DNA of 64,000 nt, taken from assembly GCA_963832945.1 (NCBI GenBank), contig CAWHVV010000002.1, positions 124,001-188,000 of the forward strand. The letters are read 5' to 3'. The notes below the pieces were generated by a model, which did no database searches, was not told the origin of the DNA, and saw only the letters and a list, made by a program, of their open reading frames with translations. This document shows, in pieces, positions 17,227 to 26,758 of this stretch; position 1 is the stretch's first letter, and each line of letters opens with the position of its first letter. The DNA is from JAFEDN01 sp963832945 (GTDB taxonomy: Bacteria; Pseudomonadota; Gammaproteobacteria; Coxiellales; Coxiellaceae). A program made the translations under genes and the position numbers.

Positions 17227-17643
17227 AACGAATTCTTTCACCTCAGATGTCAATTTTACCAGCAGCACAAATACGATTATGGCTCGCTTTAAAGCCTGCG
17301 TTGTCATTAGGTTTTGTGTTATATGGAGGCACTGCTATCGCATTACGATTAGGTCATCGGCCATCCGTGGATTTTGATTTTTTTAGTGATCAGTCATTAG
17401 AAAAAGAGGCATTACGATCTGTTTTTCCTTTTATTGCACAGGCTACGATTTTGCAAGACGAATTGGAAACGCTCACTGTATTAGTTAAGGATTTAGAAAG
17501 TACTGAGGAATCGTATGTCAAGAACCTATTTCCAGGGAGGAGACTTAGAATTACTCTCATTGGAAACGAAAAAAGTCTTGATTAACGCTGTCAGCCAAGT
17601 TCGAGATCTTCCTACTGTTTCGATTCGTAATCTCATAAATTGA
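17223..17643 (+). pseudogene. nucleotidyltransferase AbiEii/AbiGii toxin family, internally deleted
   Basis: The N-terminal part (17223-17585) starts at the ATGA overlap and has the nucleotidyltransferase core LYGGTAIALRLGHRPSVDFD followed by FFSD, the family's GGTA...DxD active site. The frame then runs into a stop at 17583. In another frame, 17514-17643 reads TYFQGGDLELLSLETKK and ends DLPTVSIRNLIN, which matches the usual C-terminus of these toxins (normal length is around 220). So a middle segment has been lost together with a frame change. The protein is most likely inactive. AbiEii-type enzymes stop growth or phage by modifying tRNA or other targets. Confidence 0.75.
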
Positions 17644-17708
17644 GTACGTTTTAATATCAAAGATGATTTTATCTTATTTTCCTATAAAATACTGAATACA
17701 CGATGTAA

Positions 17709-18220
17709 TTATTTAGGGCGACTGCGGGGATTGAGTCCTTCGTCAACCTGTTCCAGAGCCATTTTTCTAAACGCCAAGGGGCTGGGGACAAAGGGGAAGG
17801 GATCCTGGGTGCCGCCGGTGCCGACTATGCGCAGCGTGCCATAATTGAGAATGCGGCCAGAATAGTTTGATCGACGTAAATAGCCTCAATTTTATCGATA
17901 AATAACTCCAGGGAATTGATGTTTATCCAGCCGGTTTTTAGCATGATGCGCTTGTTCGTAATACCATATTCAGAAGCCGCAAAACGGATCAGTGCGCTGA
18001 TGGCGGAAAATAAAGTGGCGATCAGGCACACCAAAATCACCACGGAAGCCATGCGTATGTTTAGAAACGGCACGTAACCGCGAAATAAAACCGGCGAGAT
18101 ACTGGCAAGGAAGAAAGTGGCCACTAATAAAATGACCGGCATGGTAAAGACAATCCAATGCATGCGCGTCAAATAAAATACTTTTTCATTTTTTAATAAA
18201 TTTGTCTGTATATAACTCAT
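17709..18220 (-). pseudogene. PH-domain membrane protein (YdbS-like), single frameshift
   Basis: The intact frame from 18220 gives 131 residues with two membrane segments (about 22-45 and 58-82) and the start of a bacterial PH domain (YGITNKRIMLKTGWI, IDKIEAIYVDQTIL). It then stops at 17825. In another frame the rest is preserved: RILNYGTLRIVGTGGTQDPF, ending LNPRSRPK with TAA at 17709-17711. One missing G near 17862 (CTGGCC where the family needs CTGGGCC) explains everything. It lies five bases after parC and was probably cotranscribed with it. A sequencing error is as likely as a real lesion. Confidence 0.85.
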
Positions 18221-18225
18221 GATAC

Positions 18226-20466
18226 TTACTCCACTTCATAACCATCTATTTGTCTCAATCCGCGGGGTAGCAGGCTACCACGTTGTCCGCGTTCACCGTG
18301 AAAATTAACCAAATCTTTTGGGGTTAAACGTAAAGAACGTTTTCCCGAATTCAAAATTAACGGGCTGGCTTTCCCAAGCACGGCGATAACCGCGCAATAT
18401 TCTTCCCGTTTAACAGCGCGTGTATTGGGGATTTGTATTATTTTATTGCCTTTTCCCCGGGCCAGCTCAGGAAGATCCGCAATTGGAAATACGAGCAGTC
18501 TGCCTTCATTGGTCGCTGCTGCCAAATATTGACTGGATTTATCGGTGATTGCCGCCGAGGTCAACACTTTGGCGCCTTCGGGCAATTTCAATGCGGCCTT
18601 ACCGGTGCGGGTTTTGGAATATAAATCCTGCAGTTTTACAATAAATCCGTAACCAAAATCAGAAGCGATGACAAATTCGGTTTCAGGATCCCCTGATAAT
18701 AAAGCCGGAAAAGTCACTCCCGACGATGGTTGCAGATATTTGGTGAGCGGTTCCCCCTGCCCACGTGCGGATGGCAGTGTATGCGGTAATAGAGAATAAC
18801 TTTTACCTTCGCTGTCGATCACGACGATTGGCAGGTTGCTCCGGCCCATGACCTGCTTCAAAAATTCATCGCCGGCGCGATAACTCAGACCTGCTCCATC
18901 GACATCATGGCCTTTGGCCGCTCTGATCCACCCCTGTTTTGATAACACAACGGTGACGGGCTCCACGGCAATCATTTCTTCTTCCCGTAAAGCCTTGGCC
19001 TCGGGGCGCGATACAATGGGAGAACGGCGATCGTCACCGTAACGCTTTTTATCTTCCTGAATTTCTTTTTTCACCAGAGATTTCAGGCGGGATTCCGATT
19101 GCAAAGTGGTTTCTATCCGGTCGCGCTCTTCGCTCAAATCTTTTTGCTCGCCACGAATTTTCATTTCTTCTAATTTAGCCAAATGGCGTAATTTAATTTC
19201 CAGAATCGATTCAGCCTGAATCTCGCTGAGGGCGAATCGTTTCATCAGCACGGGCCTCGGTTCGTCTTCACGGCGGATAATGGCTATTACTTCATCGATA
19301 TTTAAAAACGCGATGAGCAATCCATCCAGAATATGCAAGCGCGCCAGAACCTGTTCTAAACGGAATTGCAGCCGGCGTTTGACGGTTTGTAATCGAAAAG
19401 AGAGCCATTCGGTGAGGATAGTGATTAAATCCTTGACCTGGGGACGTCCGTCTAAACCGATCATGTTCAGATTAACGCGATAATTGCGCTCCAAATCGGT
19501 GGTGGCGAATAAGTGCGCCATTAAAGTTTCTATGTCAACACGGTTGGAGCGTGGCGTGATCACCAGACGTGTGGGACATTCATGATCGGATTCGTCGCGC
19601 AAATCGCTCACATTCGGCAGCTTTTTCGCCATCATTTGCGCAGCGATCTGTTCCAGTACTTTTGCGCCGGAAACCTGATAAGGCAGTGAGGTAATAATAA
19701 TATCGCCATTTTCTTCGGCATAAACCGCGCGCATGCGAATACTGCCGTTGCCACTGTTATAGATTGCCTGAATTTCTTCAGGTGAAGTGATAATTTCTGC
19801 TTCGGTCGGGTAGTCAGGTCCTTTAATAAAATTCATGAGATCGGCGATGCCGGCGCGGGGATGATCCAATAAATGTACGCAGGCATCGGCGACTTCGCGC
19901 AAATTATGCGGAGGAATATCGGTCGCCATGCCGACGGCAATGCCGGTAGTGCCATTCAGCAGCACGCTGGGCAATCTTGCGGGCAATAAGATGGGTTCTT
20001 CCAGTGTGCCGTCAAAATTGGGTTTCCATTCCACCGTGCCCAGTTCCAGTTCTTCGAGCAGCACCTGCGCGAAGGGGGTCATTCGCGCTTCGGTATAGCG
20101 CATTGCCGCGAAAGACTTTGGATCGTCTGCGGAGCCCCAGTTACCCTGACCATCCACCAGTGGGTAACGGTAAGCAAAATCCTGAGCCATCAAAACCATG
20201 GCTTCATAACAGGCGGTATCGCCGTGCGGGTGATATTTACCTAAAACATCGCCGATCGTTCGGGCGGATTTTTTGTATTTCGCGCTGCTTTTCAGCCCCA
20301 GTTCAGACATCGCATAAATAATTCGTCTTTGTACCGGCTTCAGACCGTCGCCAATATGTGGCAGCGCGCGATCCAGGATGACGTACATGGAATAATTTAA
20401 GTAGGCTTTTTCGGTAAATTCGCCGAGCGGTTGCCGTTCAATTTCCGCTAAATGGGTTGAGGGCAT
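18226..20466 (-). CDS. parC: DNA topoisomerase IV subunit A
   Basis: 746 residues, full length for ParC. The catalytic tyrosine is Y124 in AAMRYTEARMTPFA. The quinolone-determining region reads KYHPHGDTACYEAM, with Thr84 at the position that is Ser80 in E. coli ParC; Thr is natural in several species, so no resistance can be inferred. ParC rather than GyrA is shown by the start THLAEIERQPLGEFTEKAYL (20 residues) and by a short C-terminal domain without the GyrA box. It decatenates chromosomes together with ParE, which is outside the window. Confidence 0.97.
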   Translation of the reverse strand: MPSTHLAEIERQPLGEFTEKAYLNYSMYVILDRALPHIGDGLKPVQRRIIYAMSELGLKSSAKYKKSARTIGDVLGKYHPHGDTACYEAMVLMAQDFAYRYPLVDGQGNWGSADDPKSFAAMRYTEARMTPFAQVLLEELELGTVEWKPNFDGTLEEPILLPARLPSVLLNGTTGIAVGMATDIPPHNLREVADACVHLLDHPRAGIADLMNFIKGPDYPTEAEIITSPEEIQAIYNSGNGSIRMRAVYAEENGDIIITSLPYQVSGAKVLEQIAAQMMAKKLPNVSDLRDESDHECPTRLVITPRSNRVDIETLMAHLFATTDLERNYRVNLNMIGLDGRPQVKDLITILTEWLSFRLQTVKRRLQFRLEQVLARLHILDGLLIAFLNIDEVIAIIRREDEPRPVLMKRFALSEIQAESILEIKLRHLAKLEEMKIRGEQKDLSEERDRIETTLQSESRLKSLVKKEIQEDKKRYGDDRRSPIVSRPEAKALREEEMIAVEPVTVVLSKQGWIRAAKGHDVDGAGLSYRAGDEFLKQVMGRSNLPIVVIDSEGKSYSLLPHTLPSARGQGEPLTKYLQPSSGVTFPALLSGDPETEFVIASDFGYGFIVKLQDLYSKTRTGKAALKLPEGAKVLTSAAITDKSSQYLAAATNEGRLLVFPIADLPELARGKGNKIIQIPNTRAVKREEYCAVIAVLGKASPLILNSGKRSLRLTPKDLVNFHGERGQRGSLLPRGLRQIDGYEVE

Positions 20467-20522
20467 AATGAAGAACCTTTATTAACGATGAAAATTGGCT
20501 AATTTTATGATAAATTGAGGGT

Positions 20523-21164
20523 ATGGACAAGCGAAGTTATTCAAAGCTGGATCTGCTATTGATCCAAATCGAACGCGGTTTAAGCACGGTCTGCGCGAAT
20601 TTGCCGCCCCGGCGGCCTAATCCCGCCGTGGACATTGCGGAACCGCCGCTGACTCAGACGGAGAAACGCGCCAGCAGTGAGATGATGCGGGTGAATCATA
20701 CCGGAGAAATTTGCGCACAGGCTCTCTATTACGGTCAAATGGCCATGGCGCGTTCGCCGCAGATCCGTCAGATTTTGGAGCGGGCCGCGTCAGAAGAAAC
20801 CGATCATCTCGCGTGGACCGCTCAACGTTTGCAGGAATTATCCAGTCATCCCAGCTATTTAAATTTTTTTTGGTATAGCCAGTCTTATTTATTGGGACTT
20901 GTCGCGGGGATAGCCGGGGATCGCTGGAGCCTGGGATTTATAGAAGAAACCGAACAGCAGGTCACCCGTCATCTGGATGGCCATTTAAACCGGTTGCCGG
21001 TCAAAGATGATAAAAGCCGCAAAATTATCGCGCAAATGCGCGAAGACGAGCAGCGCCACGCCCAAACCGCCGCGCAAGCAGGCGGCGCGCCTTTACCTGG
21101 ATTTATCAAGCTATTGATGTCGTGGCAAGCCAAAGTCATGACTATAACAGCGGCGAAAATATAA
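20523..21164 (+). CDS. coq7: Coq7, 3-demethoxyubiquinol 3-hydroxylase
   Basis: 213 residues, a bacterial Coq7 diiron monooxygenase. The iron ligands are in MMRVNHTGEICAQAL, SEETDHLAW, FIEETEQQVTRHLDGH and MREDEQRHAQTA (four-helix bundle with Glu and ExxH pairs). It hydroxylates the ring in the penultimate step of ubiquinone synthesis; ubiE and ubiJ elsewhere in the window act in the same pathway. It is divergent from parC. A diverged copy of its last 25 codons lies 800 bases downstream (21967-22041). Confidence 0.95.
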   Translation: MDKRSYSKLDLLLIQIERGLSTVCANLPPRRPNPAVDIAEPPLTQTEKRASSEMMRVNHTGEICAQALYYGQMAMARSPQIRQILERAASEETDHLAWTAQRLQELSSHPSYLNFFWYSQSYLLGLVAGIAGDRWSLGFIEETEQQVTRHLDGHLNRLPVKDDKSRKIIAQMREDEQRHAQTAAQAGGAPLPGFIKLLMSWQAKVMTITAAKI

Positions 21165-21206
21165 CACATCGGCATGAACAAGTGAAACCTTTTGAAGGAT
21201 ATAAAT

Positions 21207-22058
21207 ATGAAAATGTTATTAAATTCAAAAATGTTTTTTTTAATAGGAAGTTTGCTGGTAACTATGTTAAATGGTAAAAAATTACCTGATATAAATAATG
21301 ACGCAAAAGCAATAATAGCAGACGATTACTCTAACGAAAAATATTCCGCTAATTTTGCCCGATCCGGTGAAGTCAATTGTGATAATATTGCATCTTTTGG
21401 TATGCGTTCCATCGATTCCACAGATGATAATAATGAATATTTCCTGGAACTAAATACCCCCATCGGTTGCAGAAGAATTTTTAGTGGTATTTCGGCTTCC
21501 GGACAAGATTTCGTTAACATAATTTCGAATATAACTATTGCAGTACAAAAAGGCCAATTTAATGGTACTGGAACAGCAACCAATAGCTCATTTACAAACC
21601 CGGTTTGGCAAGAGTTGCCTTCCTATGTCTTTATCGGGGATCCCATGAGCGCCCCGCCCGGGACATTTTGTTACGGTTTTAGGATACGTTCAAAGTATCC
21701 CTATAACTATTCGGAATTTCTGCAAAAACTAAAGGATGTTTATTATCCTGTTATAGATAATTATAAAATCAGCAAAGATCAGTGTGAGAAGATACAATTA
21801 AGGGTAATTATTGGAGGTTCCTTTTTGGGAGTTTCCGTAATCTGTTGGTGTGCTGGAATAATATTGATATGTCGAGACGTTAACGCCAGACTGCATGCAG
21901 AGAATCTGATTAATAGTATCCCTTCGACGATCTATTCATTTCTCGGATCTCATCCGAATCGTCGCCGCGCCTTTACCGGGATTTATCAAATTATTGATGA
22001 GGCAAGCGAAAATCATGACCGTAACAGCCGCGGGAGTATAGCACTTGAAAGCGTTTGA
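21207..22058 (+). CDS. unknown membrane protein
   Basis: 283 residues from the ATG at 21207, chosen because GAAGGA lies eight bases upstream; a TTG at 21192 is in frame. No family recognised. There is a hydrophobic start (MLLNSKMFFLIGSLLVTML), an extracytoplasmic-looking middle with several Cys, and a strong membrane helix near residues 209-230 (VIIGGSFLGVSVICWCAGII, 20 residues). The last ~30 codons are read in a different frame from a coq7-like remnant, so the C-terminus is recruited or the gene is damaged. AT-rich, like the other accessory genes here. Confidence 0.55.
   Translation: MKMLLNSKMFFLIGSLLVTMLNGKKLPDINNDAKAIIADDYSNEKYSANFARSGEVNCDNIASFGMRSIDSTDDNNEYFLELNTPIGCRRIFSGISASGQDFVNIISNITIAVQKGQFNGTGTATNSSFTNPVWQELPSYVFIGDPMSAPPGTFCYGFRIRSKYPYNYSEFLQKLKDVYYPVIDNYKISKDQCEKIQLRVIIGGSFLGVSVICWCAGIILICRDVNARLHAENLINSIPSTIYSFLGSHPNRRRAFTGIYQIIDEASENHDRNSRGSIALESV
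21967..22041 (+). pseudogene. diverged remnant of the coq7 3' end
   Basis: These 75 bases read APLPGFIKLLMRQAKIMTV then TAAGV and stop. The genuine coq7 ends APLPGFIKLLMSWQAKVMTI (20 residues) then TAAKI and stop. The two differ by a three-base indel and several substitutions, so this is an older copy. It lies in another frame inside the end of the unknown gene 21207-22058. Bases after it (AAAGCGTTTGA) also resemble those after real coq7 (AAACCTTTTGA). Confidence 0.8.
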
Positions 22059-22187
22059 TCCTTCGCCCTCTCTTGAAATAATATGTAAAAACGTACATGA
22101 AGAAGTGCTGGCGGCTATTCGAGACAATGTTTTAGCATCAATACGCAGATTATCCAGCAGATATTCTCTCATTTTAATCATATGTTT

Positions 22188-22222
22188 AACCAGTATCTCA
22201 CATTTTTTGTGAGTTACTGGTT
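22188..22222. terminator. strong hairpin, possible bidirectional terminator
   Basis: AACCAGTATCTCAC at 22188 pairs with GTGAGTTACTGGTT ending at 22222 with one mismatch and a loop of seven bases rich in T. It follows the unknown gene and the coq7 remnant. There is no clean T-tract on the plus side, so termination is only likely, not certain. The 114 bases after it before the Sel1-repeat gene are AT-rich and probably hold its promoter. Confidence 0.5.
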
Positions 22223-22335
22223 ATTATAGCGAGATTATTTTGCAATTTTAACTAGTTTTTTAAGTAATATTATATTATAATAATTAAAATATTTACAATA
22301 CCTTAAATTAAAACATTAGAGTGAACGGGGCTTTT

Positions 22336-23532
22336 ATGAAAAATTACCAAAAACAGGCTATCAAAGTTACTAATTCAAATAAATCTAAAAATTTTAATGC
22401 AGACAGTCGATTCAATAACATTAGTGAGAGAACAAAACAAAACAGGTTCCTCCCTTACGGTAAACCTTCCGGACCACTGTCAAGATCGCGCCTGGCTTCC
22501 ATTGAATCCCCGGGGAGAGCAAGACAGAATAATCCCATTAAAGAAGGGAATAATGATGAAGGCAAAAAAAAGAACATAGAAAACAGTGCTGAAGTTAAAG
22601 AGAGTGCAAGGAAGAAAAAGAAAAAAAACGTAAATCAAACAAAATCCGGTAAGAATAAACTTAAACGCAAAGCCCAGAAATTAAAAACAGAAATACAAGA
22701 AAGCAAACTATCTTTAAATCCGGATTCAAATTCTGGTTCATCAAGCAGTTCGGCTTTCATTAGCGATAGCAGCTCATTTAGCGCTTCTTCTACTACTGCT
22801 AGCCAAACATTAAATTCCAATTCCCCGGATTTCAATGAGGAAGATGGATTAGCATCTTTAATCGCAGCAATCCAAATCAAAGATTCACCTCTTGCCGATG
22901 TAGGGCCGAACGCTTTTCTGGGTTATCCGGAAAAGCAATACAAAATGGCCCAGGAACACCTCAGGTTAGACAATATTAAACAGGCAACTATATGGTTTAA
23001 AGCAGCCGCGGATCAAGGCCATAAAGAAGCCAAAAGTGAATTAGAAAAAATAAATGGATTGGATCTCAAACATAACCGTGTCCAGGATACGGGTTCCTCG
23101 TCAGCCGATGATCGGGAAACCCTATATCAAAAAGGTAAAGCTGAAAAGAATGATATTGTCGCGCTTGCCTTGTTTAAAGCAGCCGCCGAAAAAGGTCATG
23201 TGGAGGCTCAATTTAGCGTGGGGCAATTGTACCTCAACAAGATTATAAATAAGCCTCTTCAAGCAATAGAATGGTATAAAGAGGCTGCTAAAAATGGCCA
23301 CGAGAAAGCTCGACATGAATTAGCTGCCTGTGGAATTAAGTTTGATAAGGACCAGAAAACCCCCGGCTTGCAAAATACGGGAGCAAAGCAGCCTATTCCT
23401 TTGCCTGCAAACTATCAAAGTCAAAATCGTTACACCTGGGTTTGCAGTTTGTCTTCCTCTTCCTCTTCTTCTAGTCAAGAGATTGTTTCTACCCCGAAGA
23501 AAAGTGAAAACCCATCTTTAATTCTGCAGTAG
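22336..23532 (+). CDS. Sel1-repeat protein with basic and serine-rich N-terminal region
   Basis: 398 residues from the ATG at 22336 (a GTG at 22321 is in frame). The first ~130 residues are Lys-rich, with runs such as ARKKKKKNVNQTKSGKNKLK (20 residues) that look like nuclear or nucleic-acid targeting signals. Then comes a Ser-rich stretch (SNSGSSSSSAFISDSSS). Two to three Sel1 repeats follow (IKQATIWFKAAADQGHKEA, IVALALFKAAAEKGHVEAQ, LQAIEWYKEAAKNGHEKA). The tail is again Ser-rich. There is no signal peptide. Sel1 proteins of this style in Legionella and Coxiella are often secreted effectors, so this is a candidate by analogy only. Confidence 0.8.
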   Translation: MKNYQKQAIKVTNSNKSKNFNADSRFNNISERTKQNRFLPYGKPSGPLSRSRLASIESPGRARQNNPIKEGNNDEGKKKNIENSAEVKESARKKKKKNVNQTKSGKNKLKRKAQKLKTEIQESKLSLNPDSNSGSSSSSAFISDSSSFSASSTTASQTLNSNSPDFNEEDGLASLIAAIQIKDSPLADVGPNAFLGYPEKQYKMAQEHLRLDNIKQATIWFKAAADQGHKEAKSELEKINGLDLKHNRVQDTGSSSADDRETLYQKGKAEKNDIVALALFKAAAEKGHVEAQFSVGQLYLNKIINKPLQAIEWYKEAAKNGHEKARHELAACGIKFDKDQKTPGLQNTGAKQPIPLPANYQSQNRYTWVCSLSSSSSSSSQEIVSTPKKSENPSLILQ

Positions 23533-23543
23533 AAATTGCTGCA

Positions 23544-24455
23544 TTAGTGACAGTAGAGATTTCCTGGCAAGGCGTTGTCATCTTGCATTATCTTTTTTAT
23601 TTGTTGAGTCAGGTCATTAAACAGTACCGATCTTCCCGTCGATTTTCTCCATACCAGCCCCAGCGTCCGCGATGGTTTCGGGTTGCCAAAAGGAATATAA
23701 GCAACGCCATCGTTCCGGCGGCCGGCTAATTGGGGTATCAGGGTAACGCCCACTCCGGCGGCCACCATGTGGCGCAAGGTTTCCAGGCTGGTGGCGCGGA
23801 ATTCCTTCATCTCCTGCGCACGGGCTTGGTGGCACACAGTCAAAGCCTGCTCACGCAGACAGTGGCCATCGTCCAGTAGTAGTAAATCTTCATTTTTCAA
23901 ATCAGTTATTTTAACGATTTTTTGTTTTGAAAGGCTGTGACCGCAAGGCGTTGCTAATAGAAATTCCTCGGTAAAAAAAGCAGATGTTATCAAATGAGAG
24001 CCGGTCACCGGTAGCGCCAGGATAGCGGTATCTAATGTTCCCAGGTTTAATGCTTCCAGCAAGGAATGAGTTTGGGCTTCCAGCAGATGATAGGTTAATT
24101 TTGGGAAAATTTGGGTTAATTTGGGAATGAGCAGCGGCAACAAATACGGCGCTACTGTAGGGATAATACCTATTTTTATTTTACCACTGTAAGGATCTTT
24201 TGCGGCCAAGGCTTTTTCCCTCATGGCGTCCATTTCCAGCAAAATAGTTCTGGCGTGAGCGGCCATCAGGGCGCCCATTTCGGTTAATTTAACCGATTTA
24301 TTGGTTCTTTCCAGTAGCTGGACTTCCAGCCGGTCTTCCAGTTTTTTGATTTGCATGCTCAGAGTCGGCTGGCTTACAAAACAGGCTTTCGCCGCCTTGC
24401 CAAAATGAGAGTATTTGGCTAAGGCCGCCAGGTATTTCATACTTTGTATATTCAT
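23544..24455 (-). CDS. oxyR: OxyR, hydrogen-peroxide-sensing LysR regulator
   Basis: 303 residues. The N-terminal LysR helix-turn-helix reads ALAKYSHFGKAAKACFVSQP (20 residues), and the periplasmic-binding-like effector domain starts near 90. The two redox cysteines fall at exactly C199 and C208 (GHCLREQALTVCHQ), the same numbers as in E. coli OxyR. On peroxide exposure they form a disulfide and the protein activates antioxidant genes. No catalase or ahpC lies next to it in this window. The neighbour upstream is the accessory island. Confidence 0.93.
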   Translation of the reverse strand: MNIQSMKYLAALAKYSHFGKAAKACFVSQPTLSMQIKKLEDRLEVQLLERTNKSVKLTEMGALMAAHARTILLEMDAMREKALAAKDPYSGKIKIGIIPTVAPYLLPLLIPKLTQIFPKLTYHLLEAQTHSLLEALNLGTLDTAILALPVTGSHLITSAFFTEEFLLATPCGHSLSKQKIVKITDLKNEDLLLLDDGHCLREQALTVCHQARAQEMKEFRATSLETLRHMVAAGVGVTLIPQLAGRRNDGVAYIPFGNPKPSRTLGLVWRKSTGRSVLFNDLTQQIKKIMQDDNALPGNLYCH

Positions 24456-24552
24456 AATTTTTCCGATAGATTCTGTAAATTAATACCTTAACATTAATTG
24501 ACTATTCTTATCAATAAATTGGACGTCCCCACAGCAATTAAAATGCTACAAT

Positions 24553-24593
24553 GGGGTCGGAATCTTCACAGAAAGTAAAATTGGGGTCAGAAT
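24553..24593. repeat. pair of GGGGTCxGAAT repeats before the giant LRR gene
   Basis: GGGGTCGGAAT (24553-24563) and GGGGTCAGAAT (24583-24593) are direct copies spaced 30 bases apart, and the second overlaps the ATG at 24592. The motif matches the ends of the palindrome at 10379-10436. They may be leftovers of a REP element and place the start codon of the downstream frame inside repeat DNA. Confidence 0.5.
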
Positions 24594-26688
24594 GAACGAT
24601 TATAAATATGATTATATGAAAGAAGCAGATGCCAATATCGTGCTTGATGCCTATAGCAGAGATTACAGCGACCGCGTACATTTAGAAATTGTTAATTTTT
24701 CATTTGCTCCGGTGACTTATCTCCTGAAAGAAATTTTAAATGAAGGCCGACTGCTAGGGGAAATGTCATTAACTGTTCACCATTTTCGTGATCTGGAACA
24801 ATCTGATTTTGCCCAACGGTTGTCTGATTTTTCCGAAGCTCTGAAAAATCAACGTTATCTGAGAAAATTCTCACTGACGCAAAAATCACTCAAAATTAAT
24901 GATGCTATCGTTGATGGTATTTGCAGCGGCCTGGTCAGCAGTGAACAATTATCAGCGCTTGGACTTCAGGGACTGGTATCTGATAAAGGCGCTGAAATGA
25001 TAGCCAATTTCCTTAAAGAGATGCCCTGTCTGGCAACATTATATCTTCAGGAAAATGCCATCGGCGATAAAGGTGCGGCTCAATTAATCGAGGCCGCTCA
25101 TTACAGTCGATATTTATCAATTATTGATTTTGGTTTGAATAATCTGACTGACCGGTCGATAAGCGCCATACTTGCCGCACCACGGTTATGCCACGTTAAG
25201 ACATTAGGCAATCAAATAACGTCATCCGGCCAACAACTGCTTAAAAGGCATAGAAAACATGCTGATTTTTTAAATCATTATTATCACGAGCAGTTTCAGC
25301 TTTTTAAACAACCGCCGACTGCAAAAAACATGATGCGCAGGGCACGGGAAAACTTGACCGATATTTTATTGTCAGCGCCCGAACGTGAGTATAAAGAGAC
25401 GCAATCAGGCGAATTTGAGTTTTCTGAATCCCCCACTCAGCAGTTATCTTTGCAGCAATTACTCATTGCTGACCCGAAACTATGGGAAATACCCTGTGAA
25501 AATGAACATGAAGATAAATCAACCCCTAAAATATATAAAGACATCTTGATCTGCGCCTACAGCGCGACTTTACATAATTTTATATTTTCTTCTCGATTTG
25601 TGCCGGGAATATTGTATTGGCAGGGCGATCCTCACCATTTTGGTACAGTCTGTGACAGCAAATTTACCCCCGCAACGGCGGCAGAAGTGGAAGAATTATT
25701 AGAACGCGCACGGCCTGCCGAAGCGCACCGGTATTGGGTTATCGACGAGAAAAGATGGCGTGAAACATTGGTTGCCGCTGATAGACACCTGAATGATTTC
25801 GATTTTTTTCCTACCGAAAAAGAAGTTGACTTAAGGCCTCACGCATTTTATATGGCCGACGATCTCTTCCGAAAAATAGCGCGGGGAATATCCAATATCA
25901 CCACTCAAATGGAGTTGGCGGGCTGTCATCATTTAAATCCCGTCACCCTCTGCCAGGTGTTGCATCAATTCCCGCGCCTGCAATTTTTAGGCTTGCGCCA
26001 GGCCAAACCCTGGGGCGCCGAATTAAAAACTCTCACTCAAACCTGCCCTTATCTGGAAGAGCTGGAAATTTGTATTGACACCGCGGCGCCTTTAGAAATG
26101 CTCTCGAAATTCCACTACCTGCGGCGTTTATATCTGGATTTATCCGGTAATCTGCAATTGCGGAATTTAAATTTTCTCAAGGATTGCGGCGACCGCGTGA
26201 CTCTCCTGAAACTATCCGGCTGCACCAATCTAACCGATTTGACTGGATTAAAGTATTGCCCGAATTTAGAGGAAATCTGGTTTGAAAAAATGACTCTCGT
26301 TGACTTCAAAGGCTTAATCCAGCAACTAGGCCAATTGAACGGCCTGACTCTTTTGGCGTTTCACGAGTGCCAATATTCCGCCGACAGCCAACTCCATAAA
26401 CTCATTCGTCAATGTTTACCGCATACCCATATTTCTCCGTTGGGAACAGTCGTGAATACTATTAAAACCGGAGAAACCGTAGATGAGAATTTTCTAATTC
26501 CGACGTGTGAAACAGACATACCAGACTCTGACCCAAGTTTCAGAGAAATGACTTGCAACTTTTCATATTCAGAATCCCTCGAAAAGACAGCACACAGTTT
26601 CGCAAATCTTCAGGAACAGCAAGGGCCGCTGGCCCGACTACCGGCGAGACCGATGGTCGACGCTCGATCACCTCAAAATAAAAGATGA
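24592..26688 (+). CDS. giant LRR/AAA+ protein, fragment 1: two leucine-rich-repeat blocks
   Basis: 698 residues, the first open piece of a broken ~6.5-kb gene. An RNase-inhibitor-like LRR block lies at about 110-215 (LSALGLQGLVSDKGAEMIAN, LATLYLQENAIGDKGAAQL). A region without clear homology follows, then a second LRR block at about 440-610 (LQFLGLRQAKPWGAELKTL, LKLSGCTNLTDLTGLKYCP, NLEEIWFEKMTL). The last ~30 residues (from about 26600) are out of frame and the true continuation is in the next fragment. No signal peptide. The ATG at 24592 lies inside a repeat, so the natural start may be different. Confidence 0.7.
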   Translation: MNDYKYDYMKEADANIVLDAYSRDYSDRVHLEIVNFSFAPVTYLLKEILNEGRLLGEMSLTVHHFRDLEQSDFAQRLSDFSEALKNQRYLRKFSLTQKSLKINDAIVDGICSGLVSSEQLSALGLQGLVSDKGAEMIANFLKEMPCLATLYLQENAIGDKGAAQLIEAAHYSRYLSIIDFGLNNLTDRSISAILAAPRLCHVKTLGNQITSSGQQLLKRHRKHADFLNHYYHEQFQLFKQPPTAKNMMRRARENLTDILLSAPEREYKETQSGEFEFSESPTQQLSLQQLLIADPKLWEIPCENEHEDKSTPKIYKDILICAYSATLHNFIFSSRFVPGILYWQGDPHHFGTVCDSKFTPATAAEVEELLERARPAEAHRYWVIDEKRWRETLVAADRHLNDFDFFPTEKEVDLRPHAFYMADDLFRKIARGISNITTQMELAGCHHLNPVTLCQVLHQFPRLQFLGLRQAKPWGAELKTLTQTCPYLEELEICIDTAAPLEMLSKFHYLRRLYLDLSGNLQLRNLNFLKDCGDRVTLLKLSGCTNLTDLTGLKYCPNLEEIWFEKMTLVDFKGLIQQLGQLNGLTLLAFHECQYSADSQLHKLIRQCLPHTHISPLGTVVNTIKTGETVDENFLIPTCETDIPDSDPSFREMTCNFSYSESLEKTAHSFANLQEQQGPLARLPARPMVDARSPQNKR

Positions 26689-26758
26689 CGGCCATATCGT
26701 TTTCTCCGCCTCGCCTGTCGATCAACTCGATTTAAAAATCTGTCCGGACGTCAAGCTC

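Noticed and set aside
18226..20466. Thr84 in the ParC quinolone region as a resistance mutation
   Set aside because: Thr occurs naturally at this position in several bacteria, and the neighbouring Glu (E88) is unchanged.
22074..22200. Plus-strand frame FDPSPSLEIICKNVHEEVLA after the coq7 remnant
   Set aside because: No start codon with a ribosome binding site and no recognisable family; it may be the remains of a gene that once followed coq7, but that is not supportable.
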